From contig CAVTFN010000003.1 in NCBI GenBank assembly GCA_963734065.1, positions 620,001 to 684,000 on the forward strand: DNA of 64,000 nucleotides, written 5' to 3'. Made by a program: the position numbers and the translations under genes. The notes beneath the pieces are model-generated. The model was not told the origin of the DNA. It did no database searches and saw nothing but the letters and a program-made list of their open reading frames with translations. Below, piece after piece: positions 31,531 through 39,831 of the stretch. Positions within the stretch are counted from its first letter, which is position 1. Each line of letters opens with the position of its first letter. This stretch comes from DATBLE01 sp963734065 (GTDB lineage Bacteria > Actinomycetota > Thermoleophilia > Gaiellales > Gaiellaceae).

Positions 31531-31560
31531 AGGCCCTGGAAACAGGGCCTTTCTCGTTTC
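31531..31560 (+). terminator. Ancestral tRNA-Gly terminator, displaced by the island
   Basis: AGGCCCTG-GAAA-CAGGGCCT followed by TTCTCGTTTC, 7 nt after attR. Before integration it would have directly followed the tRNA-Gly gene. Confidence 0.78.
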
Positions 31561-31628
31561 GGGCTTCTGTCGTGGCGCCTGCGGCAAAAGCGAACTTTCC
31601 CACGCAGACGTTCTTCCGGGGCAAATAG

Positions 31629-32057
31629 CTACGGGCGCCGTCCGCGCGAGTCAGGAAGCGCCATGACGCCGTGTCCGAGGCGGCGGGCTGCGCGGGCGAG
31701 TGGGGGGTCTGCGGTTGCGACCGTGTCGCCTTCCTCAAGTGAGGCGAGCAGCACGCAGTCGGCGAGGGAGAGTTCCGCCGTTCGCCGTCGGTAGAGCTGT
31801 GCCCGTAGGAGGCCCGCGCGCGCCGCGCGCTCCTGGTCGAGGTCGCGCACGGCGAGCGATTCGCCAAGAAGCGGTTGCACGTGCGTATCGACCTCGTCTG
31901 CGCTGATGCCGACTCGCCGCACCAGTTGGTCGTACAGCTCGGCCAGGTTGCTGGTGGTCACGGCACAGCCGCCGCAGCGGAGGACTTCGGCGACCTCGAC
32001 TGCGGCGCGCTCGGCGGTGGCAGCGGCCACGAGCGCGTGCGTATCGAGGAGGATCAC
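31629..32057 (-). CDS. vapC: PIN-domain ribonuclease toxin (VapC family)
   Basis: 142 aa, GTG start overlapping the antitoxin stop (GTGA). PIN active-site acids are visible: Asp in MILLDTHALVAAA, Glu in TTSNLAELYDQLV, Asp in AELSLADCVLLASL and Asp in VATADPPLARAA. VapC toxins cut specific RNAs and are held inactive by VapB. The pair sits immediately outside attR. Confidence 0.85.
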   Translation of the reverse strand: MILLDTHALVAAATAERAAVEVAEVLRCGGCAVTTSNLAELYDQLVRRVGISADEVDTHVQPLLGESLAVRDLDQERAARAGLLRAQLYRRRTAELSLADCVLLASLEEGDTVATADPPLARAARRLGHGVMALPDSRGRRP

Positions 32058-32293
32058 CGGCGACGGCGCGCCTCGGCGGCGGCCTCCTCGGCACGGCTCT
32101 GTGCCCGCATCTCCTCGCTGGTCGGCCCGCGGCCACCTGCAGCGAACCCGACGAAACCGTCGATCGGATCCGCGAGCGGGCGCAAGAGGAGGTAGTCGCC
32201 GTGGTCTTCCAGCGCGAGGCGCTCGGTTTCCCAGCGGTGCCGCACCGTCGCGGGCACGGTCACCTGACCCCCTCGCGTGGTCCGTACGCCCAC
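32054..32293 (-). CDS. vapB: AbrB/MazE-type antitoxin (VapB)
   Basis: 79 aa from GTG 32293. The swapped-hairpin AbrB motif VGVRTTRGGQVTVPATVRHRWE, then LALEDHGDYLLLRPL, is followed by a flexible charged tail that would wrap the toxin. An ATG at 32359 would add residues encoded by the AT-richer promoter-like stretch that also holds TTGAA-CCTAAC-TTCAA (32316-32331), a likely operator; I therefore prefer the internal GTG. Confidence 0.8.
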   Translation of the reverse strand: MGVRTTRGGQVTVPATVRHRWETERLALEDHGDYLLLRPLADPIDGFVGFAAGGRGPTSEEMRAQSRAEEAAAEARRRR

Positions 32294-32315
32294 GGCAATA
32301 GGCAGCGCCCTTGAC

Positions 32316-32331
32316 TTGAACCTAACTTCAA
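32316..32331. promoter_or_regulatory. Possible vapBC operator
   Basis: TTGAACCTAACTTCAA, 5-bp inverted repeat with a 6-nt centre, between the divergent vapB and DUF5519 genes. VapBC complexes usually autorepress through such sites. Confidence 0.45.
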
Positions 32332-32379
32332 CTTGTACCTTGGCTCTACTGACGAGCAACGGCAGGCGAGGGGGCAGCC

Positions 32380-32730
32380 ATGACGATCGAGCAGAGGCCG
32401 AGCGAGCGGATCACCCAGGAGGTCACCTGCTGGCCGGGGGTCACGGCGGGGTACGGCAAGCGGGGGGAGTTCGCGTTCAAGCTGGGCGGCCGGGAGATCG
32501 GCCACCTGCACGGAGACCGCGTCGCCCATTTCGGCTTTCCCAGGGAGGTCTGGGGCTCCCTGTTCGACCAGGGGCGGATCGACTATCACCCGGTCTTCCC
32601 GGGCAGGCCGGGCTTCGGCGCCCGCAGCATCCAGACCGAGGCGGACGTCGAAGACGTGGTCGCGATGATGCACCTCAACTACGAGCGCATCGTCGCCCGC
32701 CACGGCTTGCCCACCAAGGCAGCCGCGTGA
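32380..32730 (+). CDS. DUF5519 (luciferase-like) family protein
   Basis: 116 aa. The sequence EVTCWPGVTAGYGKRGEFAFKLGGREIGHLHGD, then FPREVWGSLFDQGRIDYHPVFPGRPGFGARSI and a final helix, matches the short DUF5519 family named after the C-terminal domain of a luciferase-like protein; bacterial members are uncharacterised. The stop overlaps the ATG of the next gene (TGATG), so the two are co-translated. Confidence 0.78.
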   Translation: MTIEQRPSERITQEVTCWPGVTAGYGKRGEFAFKLGGREIGHLHGDRVAHFGFPREVWGSLFDQGRIDYHPVFPGRPGFGARSIQTEADVEDVVAMMHLNYERIVARHGLPTKAAA

Positions 32731-33182
32731 TGCCCGATGTAGACGCGACACACACGATCACCACACACATCGTCGTCGGCGACGCGGCTCGTGCAGCCGA
32801 GTGGTACGGGGCCGTCTTCGGCGCCGAGGAGCGGGGTCGCTTCGCGGTGCCGGGCGGCAAGCTGATGCAGGTCGAGCTCCGGTTCGGCGACTCGACGGTC
32901 ATGCTGTCCGACGAGTTCCCTGATCTGGGCGTCCTTTCTCCGCTCAGCGTCGGCGGCACCGCGACCGTCCTGCACTTCTCGAGTGATGACGTCGACGCTG
33001 TCTGGCAGCACGCCGTCGACGGTGGTGCGGAGGTGCGTCAGCCGCTACAGGACGTCTTCTGGGGTGAACGCTACGGGCAGATCACCGATCCGTTCGGCCA
33101 TCGCTGGGGGATCGCCCAACGGCTCCGGGACGTGCCACGCGACGAGCTCGAGCGCGCCGTCGCCGAAGCGTTCGGGGGCTAG
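32730..33182 (+). CDS. VOC-family protein (PhnB/glyoxalase-like)
   Basis: 150 aa. THTITTHIVVGDAARAAEWYGAVFGAEERGRF forms the first module, TATVLHFSSDDVDAVWQHAVDGGAEVRQPLQ the second, and WGERYGQITDPFGHRWGIAQ the metal-ligand end seen in PhnB-like proteins. Substrate unknown. The coupled start after the DUF5519 gene suggests they act on the same compound or stress. Confidence 0.85.
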   Translation: MPDVDATHTITTHIVVGDAARAAEWYGAVFGAEERGRFAVPGGKLMQVELRFGDSTVMLSDEFPDLGVLSPLSVGGTATVLHFSSDDVDAVWQHAVDGGAEVRQPLQDVFWGERYGQITDPFGHRWGIAQRLRDVPRDELERAVAEAFGG

Positions 33183-33273
33183 CCCCGAGGCGGGCTGCTC
33201 CGAGGGCTCGAAGTCGTGATTCGCTCGATCAAGGGATAGCGCCGCCGTTCTCCCGCAGGCACACTCGGTCCAC

Positions 33274-33450
33274 TTGCTCCTCCGCGGCCTCATCCTGCTG
33301 GTCGTCATCGCCGTCGCGCTGTTCGCTGCTCTGCGGGCGTTCACGAAGAGCGGGGAGTCGCCGACGGCGTGCGGTGGGGCCGGCCAGGCGTGCGTGACCA
33401 CGAACGACGCACTGCCCGGCGGCTGGCCGAGCAGCTCGAACCGGCCCTAG
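33274..33450 (+). CDS. Small single-TM protein (58 aa)
   Basis: The only in-frame start after the last stop is TTG 33274. The product has a strong N-terminal helix (GLILLVVIAVALFAALRAFT) followed by a polar tail with two Cys (TACGGAGQACVTTND) that could form a disulfide outside the membrane. It ends 33 nt before the cyclase giant, on the same strand. Confidence 0.5.
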   Translation: MLLRGLILLVVIAVALFAALRAFTKSGESPTACGGAGQACVTTNDALPGGWPSSSNRP

Positions 33451-33471
33451 CCGGTTTCGACAACACCGCCG

Positions 33472-33477
33472 TACACT
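33472..33477 (+). promoter_or_regulatory. -10 box TACACT of the cyclase gene (leaderless type)
   Basis: TACACT ends 6 nt before the ATG at 33484, the spacing expected if transcription begins at the start codon. Confidence 0.55.
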
Positions 33478-33483
33478 CCGGAC

Positions 33484-36400
33484 ATGCCCGCGTGCGTCCA
33501 CTGCGGGGAGAGCAACCCGCCCGAGGCCCGGTTGTGCTGGTCGTGCGGCACGGTGCTGCCTGCCGCGGACCGGCCCGGAGGCGAGGAGCGCCGGGTCGTC
33601 ACCGTCCTGTTCGTCGACCTCGTCGACTTCACCGGCATCTCGACTCGCCTCGATCCCGAGGATCTGAGGCGCGTCCAGGCGCCCTACTTCCGCCGGGTGC
33701 GCACGGAGCTCGAGCGCTTCGGCGGGCACGTCGAGAAGTACATCGGCGACGCGGTGATGGCCCTGTTCGGGGCCCCGGTCGCGTACGGCGACGACGCGCA
33801 GCGGGCCGTACTGGCGGCATTCGCGATCCGCCGCGCGATCGGGGAGCTGAACGACGAGGAGGACCTCGACCTGAAGGTTCGAGTCGCGGTCAACACCGGC
33901 GAGGCGTTCGTCGACCTGAGCGCCCGTGCCGACGCGGGAGAGGGAATGGCGGCGGGCGACGTCGTCGTCACGGCGTTCCGGCTCCAGCAGGCGGCCCCGG
34001 TCGGCGAGATCGTCGTCGGCGAGGCGACCTACCGTGCGACGCAGCGTGCGATCGAGTACGCCGAGCTCGCGCCGGTGGCGGCCAAGGGCAAGCCCGAGCC
34101 GCTGCCCGCGTGGAGAGCGGTCGCCGTCGACGACCCGGCGGGCCGTCCGGCGGCCCGGCTCGTCGGCCGGGGCCACGAGCTCTCGCAGCTACGTTCGCTC
34201 GTTGGGTCGGACGATCTCGGCGCCCCGCAGCTGGTCACGCTCGTCGGCGGCGCGGGAGTCGGCAAGTCGCGCCTGCTCTGGGAGCTGCGCCGGTCGCTGG
34301 AAGACGACTCCGAAGAGGTCGTCTGGCGGCAGGGGAGATGCCTCGGCTACGGCAGCGGGATCAGCTTCTCGGCGTTCGCCGAGCTGGTGAAGTCGCACGC
34401 GGAGATCCTCGAGAGCGACGCGCCTGAAACGGTCGAGGGGAAGCTGAGCTCGACGGTCGCCTCGCTCGTCCAGGACGCGGCCGCCCGCGACTGGACCGAG
34501 GCCTACCTCCGCCCGCTCGTCGGCCTCGAAGGCGCGGAGCGGCTCAGCGGCGATCGCCGCGGCGAGGCATTCGCCGCCTGGCGGCGCTTCGTGGAGGGCA
34601 TCGCTTCCAGGAGCCGGGTCGTGCTCGCCTTCGAGGATCTCCAGTGGGCCGACGACGGACTGCTCGACTTCATCGAGCACCTGCACCGGTGGACCGGGTT
34701 GCCGCTCACGATCGTCTGCACCGCTCGGCCGGAGCTCAGCGAGCGTCGGCCGATGTGGCCCGGGGTGGTCCAGATCGAGCCGCTGTCGGCGGAGGACACG
34801 ACCGCGCTCGTCGACGACCTGCTCGGCACTACGGCACTCGGCCCCGAGCTGCGCGACGAGCTGCTCGTGCGCGCCGCCGGCAACCCGCTCTACGCGGAGG
34901 AGTTCGTCCGCATGTTCCAGGAGCGTCGCAGCGACGAGGGAGTCCAGCTGCCGGAGACCGTGCAGGCGCTCATCTCCGGCCGCCTGGACACCCTGCATCC
35001 GGAGGCGAAGGAGATCCTCCGCGACGCGGCGGTGGTCGGCCACGGGTTCTGGGTCGGAGCACTGGCGCACGTCGGCGGCCGCCAGAAGGAGCAGATCGAG
35101 CGGCGGCTCGGAGAGCTGCAGTGGAAGGAGCTCGTCCGCCCGCACCCGCGCAGCGCGGTCGCCGAGGAGAGCCAGTACACGTTCTGGCACGTCCTCGTGC
35201 GGGACGTGGCATACGCGCAGATCCCGCGGGCCGCCCGCGCCGAGAAGCACCGGCTGACGGCCGAGTGGATCGAGTCGCTGGCGCCGGGCCGCGGCGACCT
35301 GACGGAGCTGCTCGCCCACCACTACACGAGCGCGCTCGAGTACGCGCGGCTGGCCCGGCAGGAGACGACCGGGCTGGTCGATCGCGCCCGCATCGCGCTG
35401 CGCGACGCAGGCGAGCACGCGCTCACCGTGTACGCCTACCCGGCGGCGGCTCGGTTCTTCCGCGACGCCCTCGAGCTCTGGCCGGTCGACGACCCGGCGC
35501 GGCCGCAGCTGCTGTTCCAGCTCGGGAGAGCGCTGTTCTGGTCGGAGCGCGGCGGGCACGTCGAGCTCGATCAGGCGCGGGATGCGTTGGTCGAGATCGG
35601 TGACGTCGAGCGTGCTGCGCGGGCCGACGTTCTCGTCTGCAGGATTGCCCTGGCCCGGGGAGACCACGACGAGGCGTCCCGTCGCGCCTCGGCCGCGGTC
35701 GAGCTACTGCGCGATCTGGCGCCTTCGCACGCGCAGGCAGAGGCCATAAGCAACCTCGCAGGCTTCTATGCGCTGCGTGGAGATCCCGATCGCGCATTGT
35801 CGGTGAGCAGCGATGCGCTCGACCTCGCCGAGGCGCTCGATCTGGATGAGATCAGGGCCGAGAGTCTCACGTTCAGAGGACATGCGCGCATACTCGGCGG
35901 CGACCTGGACGGAATCGGGGATCTCGAGCAGGCAGTCCAGGTTGCGGAGGAGACGAGCTCGCCGGCTCTCGTCCGCAGCTGTGCCAACCTTGCCACCTCG
36001 CTCGTGGAGCTGGGGCAGCTGGAGCGGGCATGGGCCGTCTACGAGCGTGGTCGTACGGCGGCGACGGGCTTCGGCGACGCGCACGGCCTCCGTTGGCTCG
36101 CGGCCGAGCGGCCGTACGAGCTCTACTGGCGCGGAGCGTGGGACGAGGCCGTGGCAGCCGCGGAGTCGCTTCTTCGCGAGGACGACGCGGGCTACGGCGG
36201 GTATGCGGGCAGCAGCGTTCGCGCCTGGATCCGGATCGCACGCGGCGACCATGCAGGAGCGCTCGAGGACTCCGCCACCGCGCTCGGGTTCGCACGCCGG
36301 GCGAAAGATCCCGCCGCGCTCTGCCCCGGCCTCGCGCTTCGAGCACGGGTGCTCGCCGAGGTCGGACGGCCCGACGAGGCTGCGCCACTGGCCGACGAGG

Positions 36401-36768
36401 CGGCCGCCGAGGGCTCCGGCCGGGGCGTCCTCCCGTCCTTCTGGACTGCGGACCTCGCAGATGTCTTGCACCAGCTCGGCAGGCGCGGCGGCCTGCCTGC
36501 CGACGCAAGGGCAGGCTCGCGCTGGCTCGTCGCAGCCCACCACCTGCTCAGCGGCTCCCATGCCGACGCCGCGGCCGCCTATGCGGCAATCGGAGCCCGA
36601 CCGGAAGAGGCGAGGGCGCGGCTACGCACCTCGACGACGCTCGCCGCGAACGGGAACCTCGACGCAGCGCAGGAAGAGCTCGAGCGCGCACGCGCCTTCT
36701 ACCACGAGGTCGGCGCAGACGCCTACGCGCGCGCGGCCGACTCGCTCGTCGTCGCAGGCGCGAGCTAG
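33484..36768 (+). CDS. Class III nucleotide cyclase - AAA/STAND ATPase - TPR regulator
   Basis: 1094 aa. Residues 1-25 are a zinc ribbon (CVHCGESNPPEARLCWSCG). Residues 38-200 are a class III cyclase domain (VTVLFVDLVDFTG, HVEKYIGDAVMALFGAP) with both metal-binding Asp. An ATPase follows (Walker A GGAGVGKSRL near 255; VVLAFEDLQWADDG near 380), and the last 450 residues are TPR-like helices. Such proteins are abundant in actinobacteria, and their signals are mostly unknown. A second protein of the same architecture is encoded at 57497-60739. Confidence 0.88.
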   Translation: MPACVHCGESNPPEARLCWSCGTVLPAADRPGGEERRVVTVLFVDLVDFTGISTRLDPEDLRRVQAPYFRRVRTELERFGGHVEKYIGDAVMALFGAPVAYGDDAQRAVLAAFAIRRAIGELNDEEDLDLKVRVAVNTGEAFVDLSARADAGEGMAAGDVVVTAFRLQQAAPVGEIVVGEATYRATQRAIEYAELAPVAAKGKPEPLPAWRAVAVDDPAGRPAARLVGRGHELSQLRSLVGSDDLGAPQLVTLVGGAGVGKSRLLWELRRSLEDDSEEVVWRQGRCLGYGSGISFSAFAELVKSHAEILESDAPETVEGKLSSTVASLVQDAAARDWTEAYLRPLVGLEGAERLSGDRRGEAFAAWRRFVEGIASRSRVVLAFEDLQWADDGLLDFIEHLHRWTGLPLTIVCTARPELSERRPMWPGVVQIEPLSAEDTTALVDDLLGTTALGPELRDELLVRAAGNPLYAEEFVRMFQERRSDEGVQLPETVQALISGRLDTLHPEAKEILRDAAVVGHGFWVGALAHVGGRQKEQIERRLGELQWKELVRPHPRSAVAEESQYTFWHVLVRDVAYAQIPRAARAEKHRLTAEWIESLAPGRGDLTELLAHHYTSALEYARLARQETTGLVDRARIALRDAGEHALTVYAYPAAARFFRDALELWPVDDPARPQLLFQLGRALFWSERGGHVELDQARDALVEIGDVERAARADVLVCRIALARGDHDEASRRASAAVELLRDLAPSHAQAEAISNLAGFYALRGDPDRALSVSSDALDLAEALDLDEIRAESLTFRGHARILGGDLDGIGDLEQAVQVAEETSSPALVRSCANLATSLVELGQLERAWAVYERGRTAATGFGDAHGLRWLAAERPYELYWRGAWDEAVAAAESLLREDDAGYGGYAGSSVRAWIRIARGDHAGALEDSATALGFARRAKDPAALCPGLALRARVLAEVGRPDEAAPLADEAAAEGSGRGVLPSFWTADLADVLHQLGRRGGLPADARAGSRWLVAAHHLLSGSHADAAAAYAAIGARPEEARARLRTSTTLAANGNLDAAQEELERARAFYHEVGADAYARAADSLVVAGAS

Positions 36769-37049
36769 GAGCTCGCGTCGCGCTTCTTCGACCGGGGTGG
36801 GTTCGCGCCGCCGGCCTTCTCGTCGGCGTGGACGAGGCCCTTCCACGATGTCGCATTGAGCCTGGTGAGCAGTTGCTCGACCCTGGCCTCGTCGCCGGGC
36901 ACCTCGACCAGCGCGTACGCCTGCCCATCCTGGTCGTAGAAGGTCTGCTGCTCGCACAGGCGTGCGCCGTGCTCCTTGCAGATCTTCTCGACGTCGTCCC
37001 TCCGCTTCTGCGGCGGGCTCGAGGGAATGCGGAGCCAGTGGAAAGGCAT
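36765..37049 (-). CDS. Hypothetical protein (94 aa)
   Basis: MPFHWLRIPSSPPQKRRDDV, EKICKEHGARLCEQQTFYDQ, GQAYALVEVPGDEARVEQLL, then a basic tail (PPRSKKRD). The centre has a ferredoxin-like alpha-beta pattern similar to small ACT-like or DUF domains. Its stop codon overlaps that of the convergent cyclase gene (CTAG). Function unknown. Confidence 0.55.
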   Translation of the reverse strand: MPFHWLRIPSSPPQKRRDDVEKICKEHGARLCEQQTFYDQDGQAYALVEVPGDEARVEQLLTRLNATSWKGLVHADEKAGGANPPRSKKRDASS

Positions 37050-37095
37050 CAGCGCGGATCGTGATCGTTCCGGGGTCGAAATGCAACCCGGCGAC

Positions 37096-37482
37096 TCAGT
37101 CGCGGCGCGTGCCCTTCCAGGGCCCCGGCGCGATGTCCAGCACGAGGTTGACCACCCAGATCACCACGGTCGCCCAGACGAGGGCCCAGAAGCCGTGGAT
37201 GTCGAAGCTGTCGATGATCGCCGCCGTCAAGATCAGCATCAGCATCGACACGCCGAACCAGGCCAGGCGCAGCGTGATGATCGCGAGCGGGAGCGTGATC
37301 GCCTTGATGACCGGCTTGAGCACCGTGTTCAGGATCCCGAACAGGAGCGCCGCGAGGATCAGGTCGCCGAGCGAGCCGATCGTGACCTTGTCGAACACGG
37401 CGATCACGACCACCAGCGCGATCGCGTTCGCGGCCCAGGAGAAGAAGAGGGAACGTGCGAGGTCGATCGGGCGATCGTACAA
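37096..37482 (-). CDS. Phage holin 4_2/DUF360-like four-TM protein
   Basis: 128 aa from TTG 37482, 8 nt after the oxygenase stop. Four helices with SLFFSWAANAIALVVVIAVF, ILAALLFGILNTVLKPVIKAITLPL (the LNxxxKPxxxxxxLP signature of this family), LAWFGVSMLMLILTAAII and FWALVWATVVIWVVNLVLD. Despite the name, chromosomal members are ordinary membrane proteins of unknown role. Probably co-transcribed with the oxygenase. Confidence 0.8.
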   Translation of the reverse strand: MYDRPIDLARSLFFSWAANAIALVVVIAVFDKVTIGSLGDLILAALLFGILNTVLKPVIKAITLPLAIITLRLAWFGVSMLMLILTAAIIDSFDIHGFWALVWATVVIWVVNLVLDIAPGPWKGTRRD

Positions 37483-37490
37483 CCCGACGT

Positions 37491-38405
37491 TCAGGCCAGG
37501 GCTTTCGCCGCCTTCGACTGGATGTGCTCGAGGGCTGTCACCGGCTCGTAGCGGGGTGGGTAGTGGGGATCGACGCAGCTCGGAATGCAGTCGATCACCG
37601 CGTCCGGGCGTGGGTCGTGGAAGAAGACGATCGTCTGGCGCCGGCTCGCGGCCGCCTGGTCGGCGGGCGGAATCGAAACGCGGTGGAGCGTCGCCGGCCA
37701 GCGGTCGTTCGTCCAGCGGGCCATCATGTCGCCGAGGTTGATCAGGACGGATCCGGGAACGGCCTCGACGTCGAGCCAACGACCGTCGCGGGACTGCACC
37801 TGCAGCCCACCCGGCGCGTCGTCCATCCGCAGGATCGTCATGCAGCCGTAGTCGGTGTGCGCTCCGGCCCGCAGCTGGCCGGGCTCGATCTCGCCTGCCG
37901 GCGGCGGCGGATAGTTGACCGCGCGCATGCTCGACGAGTGACCGCGGAACGCCTCGTCGAACCAGTTCTCGGGCAGGCCCAGCGCGCGGGCGAAGAGGCC
38001 GCGGAGACGCGCGCCGAGGTCCGAGGCGGTCGCGTAGTACGCCTCGAACGCCTCTCGCAGCGCCGGAGGCTGCTCGGGCCAGCCGAACCCGGGGACCAGA
38101 GGGCCCCAGTCCAGCGACTCCTTCAGGTCGCCGGGCGTCTTCTGCCCGAGACTGGCGGCGAGGCTTTCGCTCCGCAGCGGGCGGTACGCCGGAAGGCCGA
38201 GGACCGGCTCGCCGTCGGCCAGCGCGCCTTTCTCGGCTTCGGGGAGGTCGAAGAACGCGTGCGTTGCGGACGCGGCCCGCTCGGCGACGTCATCCGGAAC
38301 GCCGTGGCCGACGACTGTCAGGAACCCGAGCTCGCCGCAGGCGGCGCCCACCTCGGCGGCCACCTTGCGCGGGTCGCCGGAGATGTCGATGACGGGGACG
38401 GTCAC
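37491..38405 (-). CDS. 2-oxoglutarate/Fe(II) oxygenase, isopenicillin N synthase-like
   Basis: 304 aa. The N-terminal DIOX_N domain (VPVIDISGDPRKVAAEVGAA, GFLTVVGHGVP) is followed by the jelly-roll core. Iron ligands are in LRAGAHTDYGCMTIL (HxD) and TLHRVSIPP (His), and the 2OG-binding Arg lies in ASRRQTIVFF. Such enzymes hydroxylate or desaturate small molecules; substrate not predictable. GTG start with TAGGCT 6 nt upstream, a box that overlaps the stop codon of udgX. Confidence 0.88.
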   Translation of the reverse strand: MTVPVIDISGDPRKVAAEVGAACGELGFLTVVGHGVPDDVAERAASATHAFFDLPEAEKGALADGEPVLGLPAYRPLRSESLAASLGQKTPGDLKESLDWGPLVPGFGWPEQPPALREAFEAYYATASDLGARLRGLFARALGLPENWFDEAFRGHSSSMRAVNYPPPPAGEIEPGQLRAGAHTDYGCMTILRMDDAPGGLQVQSRDGRWLDVEAVPGSVLINLGDMMARWTNDRWPATLHRVSIPPADQAAASRRQTIVFFHDPRPDAVIDCIPSCVDPHYPPRYEPVTALEHIQSKAAKALA

Positions 38406-38414
38406 CCCGTCAGC

Positions 38415-39026
38415 CTAGAGAAGCCCCGCAACGACGCGGAGGTCGTCCACGAACGCCGCCAGCTCCACGCGGCGGGCCTCCTCGTCCCGCTGGCGCAGGA
38501 TCGACGAGGGATGGACCGTGGCGACGACGTGTTCGGCGAGCGGCGAGTCGAGCGGCTCGCCACGCTGCTTCGTGACCCGGAAGTCCTTGCCGAGGAGGGA
38601 CTGCGCGGCGGTGGCCCCGAGCGCGACGACCACGCGCGGCCGGACCGCCGCCAGCTCGGCCTCCAGCCAGGGCCGGCAGGCGACCGACTCCGACCACGTC
38701 GGCTTCTGGTGGATGCGCCGCCTGCCCCGGCCCTGCCACTTGAAGTGCTTGACCGCGTTGGTGACGTAGGCATGCGAGCGGTCGATCCCGGCCTCGGCGA
38801 GCGCCTCGTCGAGCAATCGTCCCGCCGGCCCGACGAACGGCCGGCCGGCGAGATCCTCCCTGTCGCCGGGCTGCTCGCCGACCAGCATCACCTCGGCGTG
38901 CGCCGCTCCTTCGCCGAAAACGGCCTGGGTGGCGTCTGCGTAAAGGGGGCAGCCGAGGCAGCCCTGGACCGCCTCGCGGAGAGCGGCGAGGCTCGTGTGC
39001 TCGGGGACGTACTCGGCCGCCGTCAT
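38415..39026 (-). CDS. udgX: UdgX-type uracil-DNA-binding protein/glycosylase
   Basis: 203 aa from ATG 39026 (ATG 39059 possible). Motif A GEQPGDREDLAGRPFVGPAG and motif B TVHPSSILRQRDEEAR are of the family 4 UDG type, as is the Cys pair CLGCPLY for the Fe-S cluster. The RRRIHQKP loop is the hallmark of UdgX, whose loop His forms a covalent bond with the abasic sugar after uracil release. The role is probably uracil or base-damage control. It is divergent from tRNA-Cys, about 10-40 bp away. Confidence 0.88.
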   Translation of the reverse strand: MTAAEYVPEHTSLAALREAVQGCLGCPLYADATQAVFGEGAAHAEVMLVGEQPGDREDLAGRPFVGPAGRLLDEALAEAGIDRSHAYVTNAVKHFKWQGRGRRRIHQKPTWSESVACRPWLEAELAAVRPRVVVALGATAAQSLLGKDFRVTKQRGEPLDSPLAEHVVATVHPSSILRQRDEEARRVELAAFVDDLRVVAGLL

Positions 39027-39069
39027 CGTCCAGGTGGTTCCCGGGACGGCGGATACCATGCGCGGGCCG

Positions 39070-39140
39070 GGCGCCTTGGCCGAGTGGTTAGGCAGAGGCC
39101 TGCAAAGCCTCGTACGGCGGTTCGAATCCGCCAGGCGCCT
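39070..39140 (+). tRNA. tRNA-Cys (GCA)
   Basis: Acceptor GGCGCCT/AGGCGCC, anticodon arm GAGGC-CTGCAAA-GCCTC with anticodon GCA, T-arm CGGCGG-TTCGAAT-CCGCC region, discriminator T. CCA is not encoded. Divergent from udgX. Confidence 0.93.
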
Positions 39141-39170
39141 TTTCCCGCGCGAACTCCGGCTGCGCCGCTG

Positions 39171-39253
39171 AGAAGGGACCGGCTTTGGCCTGTCCCCTGC
39201 CTTGCGGTGGGGCCGGCGGAAGGCCCGACGGACAGCCTGAAGGCTGTCCCTTC
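39171..39253. repeat. Palindromic repeat related to the R1-R4 family
   Basis: AAGGGACCGGCTTTGGCCTG-type and GGACAGCCT-GA-AGGCTGTCC (39230-39249, perfect 9-bp arms) palindromes with GGGAC/TGTCCC cores. It fills the space between tRNA-Cys and the convergent CGNR gene and may terminate both. Confidence 0.55.
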
Positions 39254-39261
39254 TACGAACG

Positions 39262-39783
39262 CTACGCGGTTGCGCCGTGCCGGCGGCGGTACGCACGGGT
39301 CTTCGTGCGGTTGCCGCAGAGCTGCATCGAGCACCAGCTGGCCGAGCGGTTGCGGGAGTAGTCGTAGAAGGCCCAGCGGCATCCGTGGTTCCGGCAGGCC
39401 TTCAGCCGGCTCCACGACCCATCGACCATTGCCCCGTAGGCGATCGCGAGCACACGGCCGAGCAGGCCGTCCACGCCGGTCGCAGTCGCCGCGAGTTCCG
39501 GAGCCTCGAGGTCGAGCGTGAACCCTGCCCGGTCGGTCGCGCGGCGCAGCACGCCGTATGGATCGCCTTCCGTCGCCTGGCGGTTGTTGGCGTACAGCAG
39601 CTCGCGGATCGCCTCGCGCACTTCGCGGGCGCGCTCGAGGCCGTCCGCCCCCGGTTCCACGCCCTCCTCCGTGAGCACGTCCGCAAGCCAGTCGCGGTCG
39701 CGCTCGAAGTCGACCGTGTTCACGAGCCGCTGGACGAGCCGGAGCGGCTCGGGCGCGTAGTTCGGCAGGTCGTAGCGCGGCAC
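39262..39783 (-). CDS. CGNR zinc-finger protein (ABATE domain)
   Basis: 173 aa. The N-terminal ABATE-like part (LRLVQRLVNTVDFERDRDWL, REVREAIRELLYANN) precedes the C-terminal CGNR finger: LKACRNHGCRWAFYDYSRNR, then WCSMQLCGNRTKTRAYRRRH. These are stress-linked putative transcription regulators in actinobacteria. GTG start with TACACT 6 nt upstream (39790-39795), the clearest leaderless-type promoter in the window. Confidence 0.88.
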   Translation of the reverse strand: MPRYDLPNYAPEPLRLVQRLVNTVDFERDRDWLADVLTEEGVEPGADGLERAREVREAIRELLYANNRQATEGDPYGVLRRATDRAGFTLDLEAPELAATATGVDGLLGRVLAIAYGAMVDGSWSRLKACRNHGCRWAFYDYSRNRSASWCSMQLCGNRTKTRAYRRRHGATA

Positions 39784-39831
39784 GACACCAGTGTAAACCG
39801 GTCACCGGTGGCGCGCCGCGCCGCAGCTTGC

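Noticed and set aside
31441..31628. Second tRNA-Gly gene at attR
   Set aside because: Only the 3' part from the anticodon loop is present; acceptor 5' strand and D-arm are missing, so it is an attachment-site copy.
32410..32424. ATCACCCAGGAGGTCA resembling the LuxR-linked box
   Set aside because: It lies inside the DUF5519 coding region and lacks the GTGAA half-site; counted as chance.
37096..37482. Prophage indication from the holin-like four-TM protein
   Set aside because: Chromosomal members of this family are common outside phages and no phage genes flank it.
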